Positions 25,371 to 34,513 of a stretch of 64,000 bases of DNA are shown piece by piece (positions within the stretch are counted from its first letter, which is position 1; every line of letters starts with the position of its first letter). A model generated the notes under the pieces. It made no database searches, was not told the origin of the DNA, and saw only the letters and a program-made list of their open reading frames with translations. The position numbers were made by a program, and so were the translations under genes. This DNA comes from Desulfobacteraceae bacterium. Its GTDB lineage: Bacteria; Desulfobacterota; Desulfobacteria; Desulfobacterales; Desulfosalsimonadaceae. The DNA is taken from positions 1 through 64,000 of the forward strand of contig JAABSH010000015.1 of assembly GCA_011390465.1 (NCBI GenBank). Reading direction: 5' to 3'.

Positions 25371-26831
25371 TCAGGTGCTGGTGATCTCCGATGTGGTGAC
25401 CAGGGTCTCGAACACCAGGTTGTATTTTTCGATTCTGGACTGAAGGGTGGGCCGGGACATACCCAGCATTTTCGCGGCCCGGCTGCGGTTGCCCTCGGTC
25501 AGGTTCAGGGCCTCGCCAATGACGATGCTGCCAAAACGATCCATGAGATAACTGAAGGCATCTTCTTCAATCTGGCCCATCAGCATTTTCCGGACCCACT
25601 GGCGGGCCACTTTTTCAATGCCTTCCGTGGACACGGGGTCTGTTCTTCCGCTTTTTCCGGAAATAACACCGGAAATGGCATTGGAAATATCCCGGGGCCG
25701 GATGGGATAGCCGCTGCTGAAAATCAGGGCCTTTTTAATGGAGTTGCTCAGTTCCCGGACATTGCCCGGCCAGGAGTATTTCCCCACCAGGGCCATGGCT
25801 TCTTTGGTCATACCCGGGTTGTCGATCTTCATTTCCCGGGAGTACAGGGACAGAAAATATTCACACAGCAGCGGAATATCTTTTGCCCGTTCTTTGAGCA
25901 GGGGCAGGTTTAGGGTCACCACCTTGAGCCGGTAATACAAATCCTCCCGGAATCGCTCCTGATCCATCAGCTTTTCCAGATTCCGGTTGGTGGCGGCAAG
26001 AATGCGCACATCCACGGAAATGGGATGGGTGCCGCCCAGGCGTTCAATGCTGCGTTCCTGAATCAGGCGCAAAATCTTGGCCTGGATGGACATGGGCATG
26101 TCCCCGATTTCATCAAGAAAAATAGTGCCCCGGTTGGTCTGTTCGATTTTTCCCACTTTTCGGCTGGACGCGCCGGTGAACGCGCCTTTTTCATATCCGA
26201 AAAGCTCACTTTCCAGCAGGGTTTCGGGAATAGCAACACAATTGATTACCAGAAAGGCTTTGTCCGCGCGTTCGCTGTGCTGATAAATGGCCCGGGCCAC
26301 CAGCTCCTTGCCGGTGCCGGACGCCCCGCGAATGAGCACGGTGGCGTCTGTGGGGGCCACCCGGCCAATGGACTTATAGACCTCCTGCATTACATCACTG
26401 TGGCCGATAATGGCATCCGGCACTGCCGTGTCCGGCGCCACATTCATTTCCACCCGGGAGCGCATGAGCCGTCCGGCTTCCAGTGCCTGCCGGATCAGGG
26501 CCAGCATCGCGGGGATGTCAAAGGGTTTCAGGATATAATCAAATGCGCCCAGCTTGGTGGCTTCAATGGCCGTGTCCGTGGTGCCGAAGGCGGTCATGAT
26601 AATCACCGGCAGGGTGGAATCTATTTTGCGGATTTCCCCGAAAGCCGCCAGTCCGTCCATTTTCGGCAGCCGCACATCCATAATCAGCAAATCCGGCACT
26701 GCCTGACGGATTTCCTTGATACCGGCTTCGCCGGTAGGGGCCGTGCGGATATCATAGCCCTCTTCTTTGAGGAGCCTGGCAAAACTCATGCGCAGCTGAT
26801 CATCATCATCCACAATCAGAATGGTACTCAT
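25371..26831 (-). CDS. NtrC-family sigma-54-dependent response regulator
   Basis: 486 residues: receiver 1-120 (acidic pair at 9-10, Asp52 in LIMDVRLPKMDG, Lys in LKPFD), AAA+ domain about 143-375 with Walker A GASGTGKE, the sigma-54 contact loop GAFTGA, Walker B GTIFLDEIGD and arginine finger region, then a linker and a Fis-type helix-turn-helix at about 450-475 (GNRSRAAKMLGMSRPTLQSRI). All parts needed to activate sigma-54 promoters are present. Its ATG lies at the very end of the kinase gene upstream. It is the natural candidate to bind the palindromes at 14496 and 25286. Confidence 0.93.
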   Translation of the reverse strand: MSTILIVDDDDQLRMSFARLLKEEGYDIRTAPTGEAGIKEIRQAVPDLLIMDVRLPKMDGLAAFGEIRKIDSTLPVIIMTAFGTTDTAIEATKLGAFDYILKPFDIPAMLALIRQALEAGRLMRSRVEMNVAPDTAVPDAIIGHSDVMQEVYKSIGRVAPTDATVLIRGASGTGKELVARAIYQHSERADKAFLVINCVAIPETLLESELFGYEKGAFTGASSRKVGKIEQTNRGTIFLDEIGDMPMSIQAKILRLIQERSIERLGGTHPISVDVRILAATNRNLEKLMDQERFREDLYYRLKVVTLNLPLLKERAKDIPLLCEYFLSLYSREMKIDNPGMTKEAMALVGKYSWPGNVRELSNSIKKALIFSSGYPIRPRDISNAISGVISGKSGRTDPVSTEGIEKVARQWVRKMLMGQIEEDAFSYLMDRFGSIVIGEALNLTEGNRSRAAKMLGMSRPTLQSRIEKYNLVFETLVTTSEITST

Positions 26832-26832
26832 T

Positions 26833-28335
26833 TCATTTCTCCCTGCTGACCGGAAACGTCAGTACAAAAGTCGTCCCCTCGCCTTCTTTTGAATCCAAGC
26901 CCAGCGTACCGCCGTGCTCCTCAACAATGCGAACGGCAATAAACAGGCCAAGCCCCGTGCCGCTGGGCTTGGTGGTTTCAAAAGGTTCCAGGGCCCGGCA
27001 CAGCACTGCCTCGTTCATGCCCGGGCCGTTGTCCGCCACGGTGATCCGGACGCAGGGCCGGCCATCCGGAAAAAAAGCTTCCTCTTCACTGACCACGACT
27101 TCCCCGCCGTTTTCCATGGCTTCACAGGCATTGACAATAAGATTTACAAACACTTCCTTGAGCAGTTCCGGATCCCCGTCAATCATGGATATATCCGTCT
27201 TCTGTTTCCGGATAACAGAGACACAATGCAATTCCAGGCGGTAGCTGAGGAGCTCCACGGTCATATCGATTATCCGGGAAAGCAGGATCTGCTGCTTTTT
27301 TAGTTTGTGGGGACGGGAAAATTCAAGGAAATTGCGGACAATATTGTCCAGGCGCCGCATTTCTTCGGCCACCACTTCAAAATCTTCCTGCTGAAAATCT
27401 GTAAGTTCCAGATTTCGTCTCAGGGAAAAAAGCCGCATATTAATGGATGTCATGGGATTGCGGATGCTGTGGGCCACTTCCGTGGCCAGTTTGCCCACCA
27501 TGGCCATTTTTTCTGAATTCATCAGCCGGGCCTGGCTTTGTTCAAGTTCCGTCCGGGCCCGGTCCATATTTTCCATCAGTCCGTGCACATGATTGCTCAG
27601 CACACTGACCTCGTTGCCCGAGGCCGTTTGCGCATTTTCCAGAGCGGTTTTTCTGGACAGCCGACGGATGGGAATCAGGATCTGCGTAAACAGAAAAAAT
27701 ACCAGCAGCACCCCCAGCACAATGGCAGCGGACATAAAAACCACCGTAAGGGTAAAAATCCGGTCTACCTTGGTCTGCCCCTCGGCCCGGATGCTGTTGA
27801 TATGATCCTGGTTGGCCTCTTTATACCGAATGCACAGAACATTAAGTTCAAAAAACCGTTCTCTCACCCGCCAGTGCAGGCTTTCCCCTTTTTCCCGCTG
27901 GCCGGCCTGATACATTTCAATGACCTGATCTTTGTCCGCCACATATTTTTGGTATTTCTCAATGATCTGATCCAGCAGGGCCTGGTGCTCCGGTTTTTTG
28001 TCCACTGCCACGGCCCTGTCATACCAGTCCAGAAAGGCCCCGCGATGCACGGCAAGTTCATTCAGCCACTTGGGGTCATGGTCCAGAAAATAATAGGTGA
28101 CAAATCCTTTCTGATTGGCCAGTTCGGTTTCCATTTCCCTGGATGCCTGAAACGCGGCCATGTCTTCAGCAATCAACCGGTGCAGCATGCTGTTAAGCTG
28201 GCTGGAATACCAGATGGTGGTAAGCCCGATGCCAAACACCATACACAAAAGCAGAATCAGATTAATAAAAATCCGGGCCGAGATACCGGGGCGAGGCCAC
28301 CATGACATCATCCACAATTCCTTTTTTTGTGCCAT
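26833..28335 (-). CDS. Membrane histidine kinase, partner of the NtrC regulator
   Basis: About 500 residues from the ATG at 28335; an open extension to 28422 lacks support. TM1 about 20-40, an extracytoplasmic all-helical (four-helix-bundle type) sensor about 45-200, TM2 about 205-227, a HAMP-like linker, then HisKA (His in VAHSIRNPMTS), N box VNLIVNACEAM, G1 DNGPGM and G2 SGTGLGLFI. It is coupled to the NtrC-type gene. The upstream gene codes for a PstS-like binding protein that could present a ligand to this sensor. Confidence 0.9.
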   Translation of the reverse strand: MAQKKELWMMSWWPRPGISARIFINLILLLCMVFGIGLTTIWYSSQLNSMLHRLIAEDMAAFQASREMETELANQKGFVTYYFLDHDPKWLNELAVHRGAFLDWYDRAVAVDKKPEHQALLDQIIEKYQKYVADKDQVIEMYQAGQREKGESLHWRVRERFFELNVLCIRYKEANQDHINSIRAEGQTKVDRIFTLTVVFMSAAIVLGVLLVFFLFTQILIPIRRLSRKTALENAQTASGNEVSVLSNHVHGLMENMDRARTELEQSQARLMNSEKMAMVGKLATEVAHSIRNPMTSINMRLFSLRRNLELTDFQQEDFEVVAEEMRRLDNIVRNFLEFSRPHKLKKQQILLSRIIDMTVELLSYRLELHCVSVIRKQKTDISMIDGDPELLKEVFVNLIVNACEAMENGGEVVVSEEEAFFPDGRPCVRITVADNGPGMNEAVLCRALEPFETTKPSGTGLGLFIAVRIVEEHGGTLGLDSKEGEGTTFVLTFPVSREK

Positions 28336-28549
28336 TGCTGATCCCGCCGATACTTTAAAAACAGCAAATTGCGATACGATGACGGAGATCAATTCCGGTT
28401 TGCCGGCAGCAACAGAAAACATACCTGTGCCTGTGGTTTACGACCGGCATCCGCTGATGTTACTATCAGGTTTTTTATCCCTGATTTCAAGCCTTTTTCC
28501 GCTGCCGGAAACACCGGCCATGAGACCATAGGGGAATCCGCACAAAAAC

Positions 28550-29362
28550 TTATTCACCCCGGGGTAACATGACAACGCCTTTTTTTTGCAACATTTTTTT
28601 ACCCGGACCGGTCATGAAAAAATCGATAAACTGTTTTGCCGCGCCAGCCGGTTCGCCTTTGGTCACAAAAGAAAAATCTTCGCAATAGGGATATTCCGGA
28701 CATCCCGGAGCCACACCGTCAATGGGGATTATTTTCAACTGGGAATCGCCTGCCACCGCTGCTTTGGTAACAAAGGAAATCACATCCGGAATCCGCCGGG
28801 CCGCTTCAACCACATGACTGGATCGATAGGCCATGAAATCATAGTTGATTTCCCGGCCTTCCATAAAAAATGCCCGGAAATTATGATAAGAACCGGTGTG
28901 CTTGTCCGGCACAATGGTGACAATGGCCCGGTCTTCCCCGCCAAACTGATTCCAGTTGTTGATCTCCCCTGAAAATATCTGCTGCACCTGGGCTTTACTC
29001 AGAGAATCCACCTTATTGTCAGCATTGGTAAACACCACCATGGCATCCCGCGCAAACAGAATTTCCGTATATCCGTAATCACTGTGGCGGCGGTAAAGAC
29101 GCGTGGTGGATGTGGCCAGATCAGCGTAGTTATTTTCCACCCGGCTCACGGCAGTGTTGGATGCCCCGACATAGAGATCGATGGTGATGCCGGTTTCCCG
29201 GGTGAAGGCAGCCAGCAGTTCCGGTCCCAAAGCTTCATACACCTGGGCGGAACAGCTGAAAGACAGAGGCTGGGAAGCGGCTGACACCGGCGTCACAACC
29301 ATGGCGCCCATCAGTGCCCAGCAAAAAACCATCATGGTGAAAATAAGGGATCGTGTTTTCAT
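28550..29362 (-). CDS. PstS-like periplasmic oxyanion-binding protein
   Basis: 270 residues with a signal peptide (about 1-29, ending VSAASQ) and the PBP-like fold of the PstS superfamily, which bind phosphate, tungstate, molybdate or sulfate; motifs NADNKVDSLSKAQVQQIFSG and the NNW region are typical of phosphate-type members. No permease or ATPase is nearby, so uptake is unlikely and a sensing role with the adjacent kinase is the best inference. The ATG follows AAAAAAGGAGAATACC. A 214-bp gap to the kinase contains a GCCGG-TGTTT-CCGGC hairpin. Confidence 0.85.
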   Translation of the reverse strand: MKTRSLIFTMMVFCWALMGAMVVTPVSAASQPLSFSCSAQVYEALGPELLAAFTRETGITIDLYVGASNTAVSRVENNYADLATSTTRLYRRHSDYGYTEILFARDAMVVFTNADNKVDSLSKAQVQQIFSGEINNWNQFGGEDRAIVTIVPDKHTGSYHNFRAFFMEGREINYDFMAYRSSHVVEAARRIPDVISFVTKAAVAGDSQLKIIPIDGVAPGCPEYPYCEDFSFVTKGEPAGAAKQFIDFFMTGPGKKMLQKKGVVMLPRGE

Positions 29363-29424
29363 GGTATTCTCCTTTTTTTAAAAAGTGGCTGAAACGTTAG
29401 AGCTGTCAATTCAGCTATGGATAA

Positions 29425-29440
29425 TGCAACCTGCATGCCA
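29425..29440 (-). promoter_or_regulatory. Sigma-54 promoter of the binding protein-kinase-NtrC genes
   Basis: Minus strand TGGCATGCAGGTTGCA matches the -24/-12 consensus at all invariant positions (one deviation, T for C in TGGCAC), with correct spacing. The predicted start is near 29413, 50 bases before the ATG. Because the NtrC-type activator is in this gene group, it may control itself. Confidence 0.75.
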
Positions 29441-29492
29441 ATGGCTAAAAGTAGCCTATGGTTATCTGTTTAACTCAAGCTGCCGTGTTTTT

Positions 29493-29565
29493 ATCGGGAT
29501 CGGGATCGGGATCGAAATCGGGATCGGATTCGATAGCGATTTCAATATCGATACCGATTTTGATG
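29493..29565. repeat. GATCGG hexanucleotide repeat with inverted tail
   Basis: ATCGGG hexamers in tandem, then GAAATCGGGATCGG, then an inverted, degenerate copy ending CGATACCGATTTTGAT, so it can fold back. The 20-mer GGGATCGAAATCGGGATCGG at 29508-29527 is found again, same orientation, at 34475-34494. Both copies lie outside genes. The rest of 29363-29807 holds the promoter (29425) and a half-site (29680) and no gene. Confidence 0.75.
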
Positions 29566-29679
29566 GCTGAATCGAACCGGATAAGTAAAAAATAAAATTC
29601 AGACGCGGTCTTCTTTGAACCAATCTTCTGCTGACCAAAGACCGCGGACCCGTAAAACGCCATGACAGGGTTGCCGGAT

Positions 29680-29700
29680 TTTTTTACAGGGTGTCAGAGA
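29680..29700. promoter_or_regulatory. Degenerate copy of the palindromic operator (half-site)
   Basis: TTTTTTACA-GGG-TGTCAGAGA: the left arm is identical to sites A and B, the right arm matches only in TGT. It is about 250 bp upstream of the sigma-54 promoter at 29425, further away than the other pairs. Confidence 0.35.
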
Positions 29701-29870
29701 GATTTACACAGCCCGGGAAAAACCTTTTAAAATCAGATGATGATTGCCTGAATATAGGCGAACCGGATAATCCAAAAAATATTTTTACCTGAACGGGGTA
29801 TTATGGTATGTTTATTATTTTTTATCGTTTGACAAAGAAGGATACTGACAAAAAAGGACACGCAACTGCC

Positions 29871-30485
29871 GTGACAATCATTACCCAACATTTTTCCATT
29901 ATTCTGGCATCAAAATCCCCCCGGCGACGCGCGTTGCTGGAATCCGCCGGCCTCCGGTTTTCCGTTGCCCCCAGCAGCATCCGGGAAAAAGAATTTCTCC
30001 AGCTGGCACCGGATGATTATGCCCGAACCCTGGCCCGGGCAAAGGCCCGGGATGTGGCAGAACGCCATCCGGATGCCTGGATCATCGGGGCGGACTCTAT
30101 TGTGGTGGCAGACCGGAAAATTCTTGAAAAACCCGACTCCGTGGACCAGGCCCGGGAGATGCTCCGGCAGCTCAGCAACCGCACCCATCAGGTCTTTACC
30201 GGGTATGCCATCCTTTGCCGCAAACGCGGTCATCTTTTTTCAGATGTGGTATGCACGGATGTGATTTTTAAAGCCCTGAGCGCAGAGGAAATCGAATGGT
30301 ACGTTCATACGGATGAGCCCTATGACAAGGCCGGGGGATATGCCATCCAGGGGCTGGGCGCGTTTATGGTAAAAAAAATCATTGGTTCCTATACCAATGT
30401 GGTGGGACTGCCCCTGTGCGAAGTGCTGGATTATTTATACCGGCACCAGGTGATTTCCCGGGCCATTAATAAAGCAGCAAACTGA
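29871..30485 (+). CDS. maf: Maf-family nucleotide pyrophosphatase
   Basis: 204 residues from a GTG start. Family members hydrolyse dTTP/UTP or modified nucleotides and affect septum formation. The N-terminal IILASKSPRRRALL motif, the GADSIV motif, RTHQVFTGYA, YDKAGGYAIQG (which places it in the dTTP/UTP-type group) and SYTNVVGLPL are all seen. An ATG at 29808 is in frame, but the extra 21 residues are unlike the family. A possible ribosome site, AAGGACA, is upstream of the GTG. First of a plus-strand run. Confidence 0.88.
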   Translation: MTIITQHFSIILASKSPRRRALLESAGLRFSVAPSSIREKEFLQLAPDDYARTLARAKARDVAERHPDAWIIGADSIVVADRKILEKPDSVDQAREMLRQLSNRTHQVFTGYAILCRKRGHLFSDVVCTDVIFKALSAEEIEWYVHTDEPYDKAGGYAIQGLGAFMVKKIIGSYTNVVGLPLCEVLDYLYRHQVISRAINKAAN

Positions 30486-30528
30486 AGTCACACAGAAACA
30501 GACAAATCAGAATCAGAGAAATCAGCTT

Positions 30529-31212
30529 ATGAAAACACGAATCAGAGAAATCAACACCCGAATCGCCGCGGCCGCGGCTCGCGCCGGCCGTGATCCTTTG
30601 GAAATTCAGCTTGTCGGCGTCACCAAAACCGTGCCGGCGGAACGGATTTACGCCGCCATTGACGCGGGACTGCGGGTTTTTGGGGAAAATTATATTCAGG
30701 AAGCCATGGCAAAAATCGATGCCATCAGCAACCATCGCCTTGCCTGGCATTTCATCGGCCATCTCCAGACCAACAAGAGCAAATATGCGGTGCGGTATTT
30801 TGATCTCATCCATTCCGTGGATTCGGCAAAACTGGCCCGGGAAATCAGCAAACAGGCTAAAAAATACCAGAAAGTGCAGCCGGTTCTGGTGCAGATCAAC
30901 ATTGGCGAAGAAGCCACCAAATCCGGAGTCACCGCAGACAATGCCCTGAAGCTGGTCCATGAAATCAGCGCTCTTGAAAACCTGTCCGTCCAGGGCCTCA
31001 TGACCCTGCCCCCGTTTTTCAACGCCCCGGAAAAAGTGCGGCCGTATTTCAGGGCACTGCGGAACATCCGGGACCAGATCCGGGACACCGCTATCCCAGG
31101 GGTTTCCATGACCCATCTTTCCATGGGAATGACCGGGGATTTTGAAGTGGCCATTGAAGAAGGCGCCACCATGGTGCGCATCGGCACTGCAATTTTCGGA
31201 GACCGGTTATGA
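30529..31212 (+). CDS. yggS: YggS-type PLP homeostasis protein
   Basis: 227 residues, alanine-racemase-like fold type III. The PLP lysine is in LVGVTKTVPAERI, and GENYIQEAM, WHFIGHLQTNK, VLVQINIGEE, GLMTLPPF and SMGMTGDFEVAIEEGATMVRIGTAIFG are diagnostic. It binds pyridoxal phosphate and tunes the free pool in the cytoplasm; it is not known to have an enzymatic reaction. A 15-base sequence (GAATCAGAGAAATCA) is repeated before and within the first codons. It overlaps queH by 4 bp (ATGA). Confidence 0.95.
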   Translation: MKTRIREINTRIAAAAARAGRDPLEIQLVGVTKTVPAERIYAAIDAGLRVFGENYIQEAMAKIDAISNHRLAWHFIGHLQTNKSKYAVRYFDLIHSVDSAKLAREISKQAKKYQKVQPVLVQINIGEEATKSGVTADNALKLVHEISALENLSVQGLMTLPPFFNAPEKVRPYFRALRNIRDQIRDTAIPGVSMTHLSMGMTGDFEVAIEEGATMVRIGTAIFGDRL

Positions 31213-31742
31213 AACTGCTGCTTCACATCTGCTGCGGCCCGTGCGCCATTTATCCCGTGAGCACGCTTCGGGCCGCCGGTCACACGGTGATGGGATATTT
31301 TTACAAAAACAATATTCATCCCTACACCGAATGTCTGAAACGGCAAAAGACACTGGAAGACTATGCCCAAAGCATCGACCTGAACGTCATTTACCAGGAC
31401 GGGTATGATCTTGAAGGATTTCTGCAGAACATGGTGTTTCGGGAAAAAACCCGGTGCAGCATCTGTTACCATGACCGGCTGCTGTCCACCGCCAAAATCG
31501 CCAAAAAAGGCAAATTTGACGCTTTTTCCACCACCCTGCTCTACAGCAAGTTCCAGAAACATGACCCGATCAGAAGCCTGGGCGAATCCGTTGGGAAAAA
31601 ACAGGGCGTGCCCTTTTATTATGAAGATTTCCGCACCGGATGGAAACAGGGCATTGCCGTTTCAAAAGCCCTGGGAATGTATCGTCAGCAGTATTGCGGC
31701 TGTATTTACAGTGAGAAAGACCGCTACTTTCATAAGCCCTGA
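31209..31742 (+). CDS. queH: Epoxyqueuosine reductase QueH
   Basis: 177 residues of the DUF208 family, the non-cobalamin enzyme for the last step of queuosine synthesis in tRNA. The cysteine motifs that bind the Fe-S cluster and metal are all visible: CCGPC near residue 9, CSIC near residue 80 and CGC near residue 162. Starts inside the yggS stop (ATGA), so translation is coupled. No other queuosine genes are in the window. Confidence 0.93.
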   Translation: MKLLLHICCGPCAIYPVSTLRAAGHTVMGYFYKNNIHPYTECLKRQKTLEDYAQSIDLNVIYQDGYDLEGFLQNMVFREKTRCSICYHDRLLSTAKIAKKGKFDAFSTTLLYSKFQKHDPIRSLGESVGKKQGVPFYYEDFRTGWKQGIAVSKALGMYRQQYCGCIYSEKDRYFHKP

Positions 31743-31753
31743 GCTCCTATACC

Positions 31754-33580
31754 ATGCTTGGCAACTTTTTATATTACATTATTGCACTGCTGATTTACGC
31801 CACTTATCAGGCCCCGGCCGGCCCAGGTCCGTCGCTGGCAAACACCCTGGTGCTGTTTTTTCTGCTCGCGCTGTTTTTTGCCGGGTTTACCCGGCGCCAG
31901 TTCCAAAAAATCAAAACCATGGCCGCCTACGCCCCGGCCCGTGATCTGGATTCCCTGTTTCACGCCACCCTGACCCGGCATTCCATTCTGGCGCTGTTTG
32001 TCTATGCGTTAGATATTTACGCCCTGCAACTGGATCATTTTTTAAGCCCCCTGCCGCTGCTGAACCGGCTTCCCACCCTTGAAGCCCTGCTTTTCCTTTG
32101 TCTTTTTATTTTTTACATGGCCCTTGTCTGGGCATTTGCCTACAGCGCTTTTTTAAAAATATACCAGGCCCGCATCTCCCGCCGGGATTATGTTCTGTCC
32201 AATATCGCGTTTTCCATTCCCGTGATTCTGCCCTGGCTGATACTCTCCCTTACCGCAGACCTGATCAACATCCTGCCCTTTGATGCGCCGCGCCGGTTTC
32301 TTTCATCCACTGAAGGACAGATTCTGTATTTTATTTTCTTTCTCGTGCTGATCGCCATTATCGGCCCTTTGCTGATCCTGAAATTCTGGGGGTGCCGCCC
32401 CCTGCCGCCGGGTCCTTTCCGGCGCCGGATCGAGCTGATCTGCTGGAAAGCAAAAATGCACTACCGGGACATAATGGTCTGGCCCCTGTTCGGCGGCCGC
32501 ATGATCACTGCCGGTGTCATGGGACTGGTGCGGCGATTTCGCTATATTCTCATCACACCGGCATTGATGCGGCATTTGTCCGCCCATGAAGTTGACGCGG
32601 TAATTGCCCATGAAATCGGACACATCAAAAAAAACCATTTATTTTTTTATCTGGTCTTTTTTGCCGGCTATCTGGTGGTGGCCATGACCCTTATGGATCT
32701 GTTCATTTACGGCATTTTTTACGCGGATGCGGTTCTGGGCGTTGTCAACACCCGGGATCCGGCCTGGGCCCCGGTTTCCTCCATCGGTTTCAGCCTGGCC
32801 ATGATCGGCATTTTCCTGATTTATTTCCGGTATATTTTCGGTTATTTCATGCGCAATTTTGAACGCCAGGCGGACCTGTTCGCCTTTGGCATGTTTCAGG
32901 ACGCCGGCCCGCTCATATCCACCTTTGAAAAAATCACCATCACCAGCGGGCAGTCTCCCACCCGGCCCAACTGGCACCACTTCAGCATTCAGGAAAGAAT
33001 CGACACCCTGAAGGCGTGTGAAAAAAACCCGTCTCTGGTGGCGCGCCACAGCACCAAAGTAAACACGGCCATCGGTATTTACCTGATCATGATTCTGATG
33101 GTGGGGTGGATGGGGTATCAGCTTCATTACCAGGACATGGGCACGGCCCTTACGGAAAATCTGCTGCAAAAAGCAATTGTCGCGCAGATGGAAAAGAACC
33201 CGGATGATCCGGATCTTCATCAGATTCTGGGAGATATTTATCTCAACCAAAAAAACTATGAAAAGGCCATTGCCGCCTATCAGCAGGCAATCCGCCTGGA
33301 TGAGAGCCATGTGCCCGCGCTCAATAACCTGGCCTGGCTTCTGGCCACCTGCGATAAAAAAGCCTTTGTCCGTCCTGAAAAGGCCCTTGACCTTGCAAAA
33401 CAGGCAGCGGCCCTTTCTCCGGAACCCCATGTGCTGGATACCCTGGCCGAAGCCCTGTATGTGAACGGGGATTATGCCGGTGCACTTGCAGCGGGAAAAC
33501 AGGCCCTGAGCCGGGCGGAAACCGACCTTGCTTACTATCGCCAGCAGGTGGCAAAATTTAGAGCCGCTTTAAGCCGGTAA
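31754..33580 (+). CDS. M48-family membrane zinc peptidase with C-terminal TPR repeats
   Basis: 608 residues: five or more N-terminal membrane segments, an HExxH zinc site in IAHEIGHIKKNH near residue 281, further membrane segments, then about 130 cytoplasm- or periplasm-facing residues with TPR repeats (HQILGDIYLNQKNYEKAIAAYQQAIRLDE and similar). This resembles HtpX/Ste24 proteases fused to a protein-interaction tail. Likely role: quality control of membrane proteins. Short spacing (11 bp) to queH. Convergent with the hydrolase gene. Confidence 0.88.
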   Translation: MLGNFLYYIIALLIYATYQAPAGPGPSLANTLVLFFLLALFFAGFTRRQFQKIKTMAAYAPARDLDSLFHATLTRHSILALFVYALDIYALQLDHFLSPLPLLNRLPTLEALLFLCLFIFYMALVWAFAYSAFLKIYQARISRRDYVLSNIAFSIPVILPWLILSLTADLINILPFDAPRRFLSSTEGQILYFIFFLVLIAIIGPLLILKFWGCRPLPPGPFRRRIELICWKAKMHYRDIMVWPLFGGRMITAGVMGLVRRFRYILITPALMRHLSAHEVDAVIAHEIGHIKKNHLFFYLVFFAGYLVVAMTLMDLFIYGIFYADAVLGVVNTRDPAWAPVSSIGFSLAMIGIFLIYFRYIFGYFMRNFERQADLFAFGMFQDAGPLISTFEKITITSGQSPTRPNWHHFSIQERIDTLKACEKNPSLVARHSTKVNTAIGIYLIMILMVGWMGYQLHYQDMGTALTENLLQKAIVAQMEKNPDDPDLHQILGDIYLNQKNYEKAIAAYQQAIRLDESHVPALNNLAWLLATCDKKAFVRPEKALDLAKQAAALSPEPHVLDTLAEALYVNGDYAGALAAGKQALSRAETDLAYYRQQVAKFRAALSR

Positions 33581-33586
33581 TCCGCC

Positions 33587-34405
33587 TCAGTGCGGGCCAA
33601 GAGAAGCCATCACGGAGCGAACCATGTTTTTCATGCTTACGTTGCCGAAACAGATGACTTTTACCAGATGCTCTTCTTTCAGACCAAGGGTTTGCATGAT
33701 TTCAGTTTCATTGAGCCCCTGGCAGGCACAATCTGCCACATTGCCGTAAAAATCCTCCAAAAACTGAAGTTTTCTGGCAAGATGGGCTTTGCCGTTTTCC
33801 GGCACGGGATTATGGCTGCAAAAAAGCGCGTCAAAATCATATGTCAGCACTTTTTTTAACGATGCGATCTGATCCGTGATCCGTTCATCCGCCCGGAAAA
33901 ATTTGATCCGGGACCCCAGATACAGATCCCCGGAAAACAGCCAGCCCCGGGAAGACTCCAGAAAAACGCAGTGGTCTTTGCTGTGGCCCGGGGCATGGAT
34001 CATCTCAAAGCGCAGATTCCCGTGGGAAAAGCCATTTTCCGGAAAGAAATCCAGGCAGACAGGAGCGGTTTTTCCCCAGATCCAGTGCTGATACGGAAAA
34101 ATCCGGTAAGGCTGCCCCAATTTTTCAATGGTGAGCCGATGGGCCATCACCGGAATCTGAAACCGGTTTTTAAGGGCCGCGGCATTGCCGGAGTGATCTT
34201 CGTGATGATGGGTCAGCAGGGCCGCGGATATGTGATGCCGGGCCCCCAGCGCCAGAACCGATTGGCGCATGTGGGATTGGCCGGTATCGATAAACAGATC
34301 TTTGACCACGTATACGCAAACTGTCATGAAAGGGTTGCCGACCGGCGCGTACCCCAGCCGGTAGGCAGTGACCTCACCAAATTGATGCTGTTTTAAAGTT
34401 CTCAT
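33587..34405 (-). CDS. Metallo-beta-lactamase-fold hydrolase
   Basis: 272 residues with the zinc motif THHHEDHSG (near residue 79), HAPGHSKDH and FSGDLYLG, and a C-terminal winged-helix-like part, similar to LACTB2/glyoxalase II relatives. Hydrolyses an ester, thioester or phosphodiester; the substrate is unknown. The ATG at 34405 is preferred to an in-frame TTG at 34414. Convergent with the M48 gene, with only 6 bp between the stops. Confidence 0.85.
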   Translation of the reverse strand: MRTLKQHQFGEVTAYRLGYAPVGNPFMTVCVYVVKDLFIDTGQSHMRQSVLALGARHHISAALLTHHHEDHSGNAAALKNRFQIPVMAHRLTIEKLGQPYRIFPYQHWIWGKTAPVCLDFFPENGFSHGNLRFEMIHAPGHSKDHCVFLESSRGWLFSGDLYLGSRIKFFRADERITDQIASLKKVLTYDFDALFCSHNPVPENGKAHLARKLQFLEDFYGNVADCACQGLNETEIMQTLGLKEEHLVKVICFGNVSMKNMVRSVMASLGPH

Positions 34406-34449
34406 AACTATCAAATTTTTTACAATATTTTTCTATTTCCAGGCATTCC

Positions 34450-34513
34450 CGAAATCGGTATCGAAATCGGGACCGGGATCGAAATCGGGATCGGGATCGA
34501 AATCGGAATCGAA
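34450..34513. repeat. GATCGG/GAAATC hexanucleotide repeat, second copy
   Basis: About ten units of six bases, alternating GAAATC and GGGATC types, sharing the 20-mer GGGATCGAAATCGGGATCGG (34475-34494) with the copy at 29508-29527. It lies upstream of the hydrolase gene. No coding use is evident. Confidence 0.75.

Noticed and set aside
28336-28422. N-terminal extension of the kinase to 28422
   Set aside because: The extra residues are not a signal or domain, and the ATG at 28335 directly precedes the usual membrane start.
29680-29700. A full third palindromic operator
   Set aside because: The right arm keeps only TGT; it is recorded only as a half-site.
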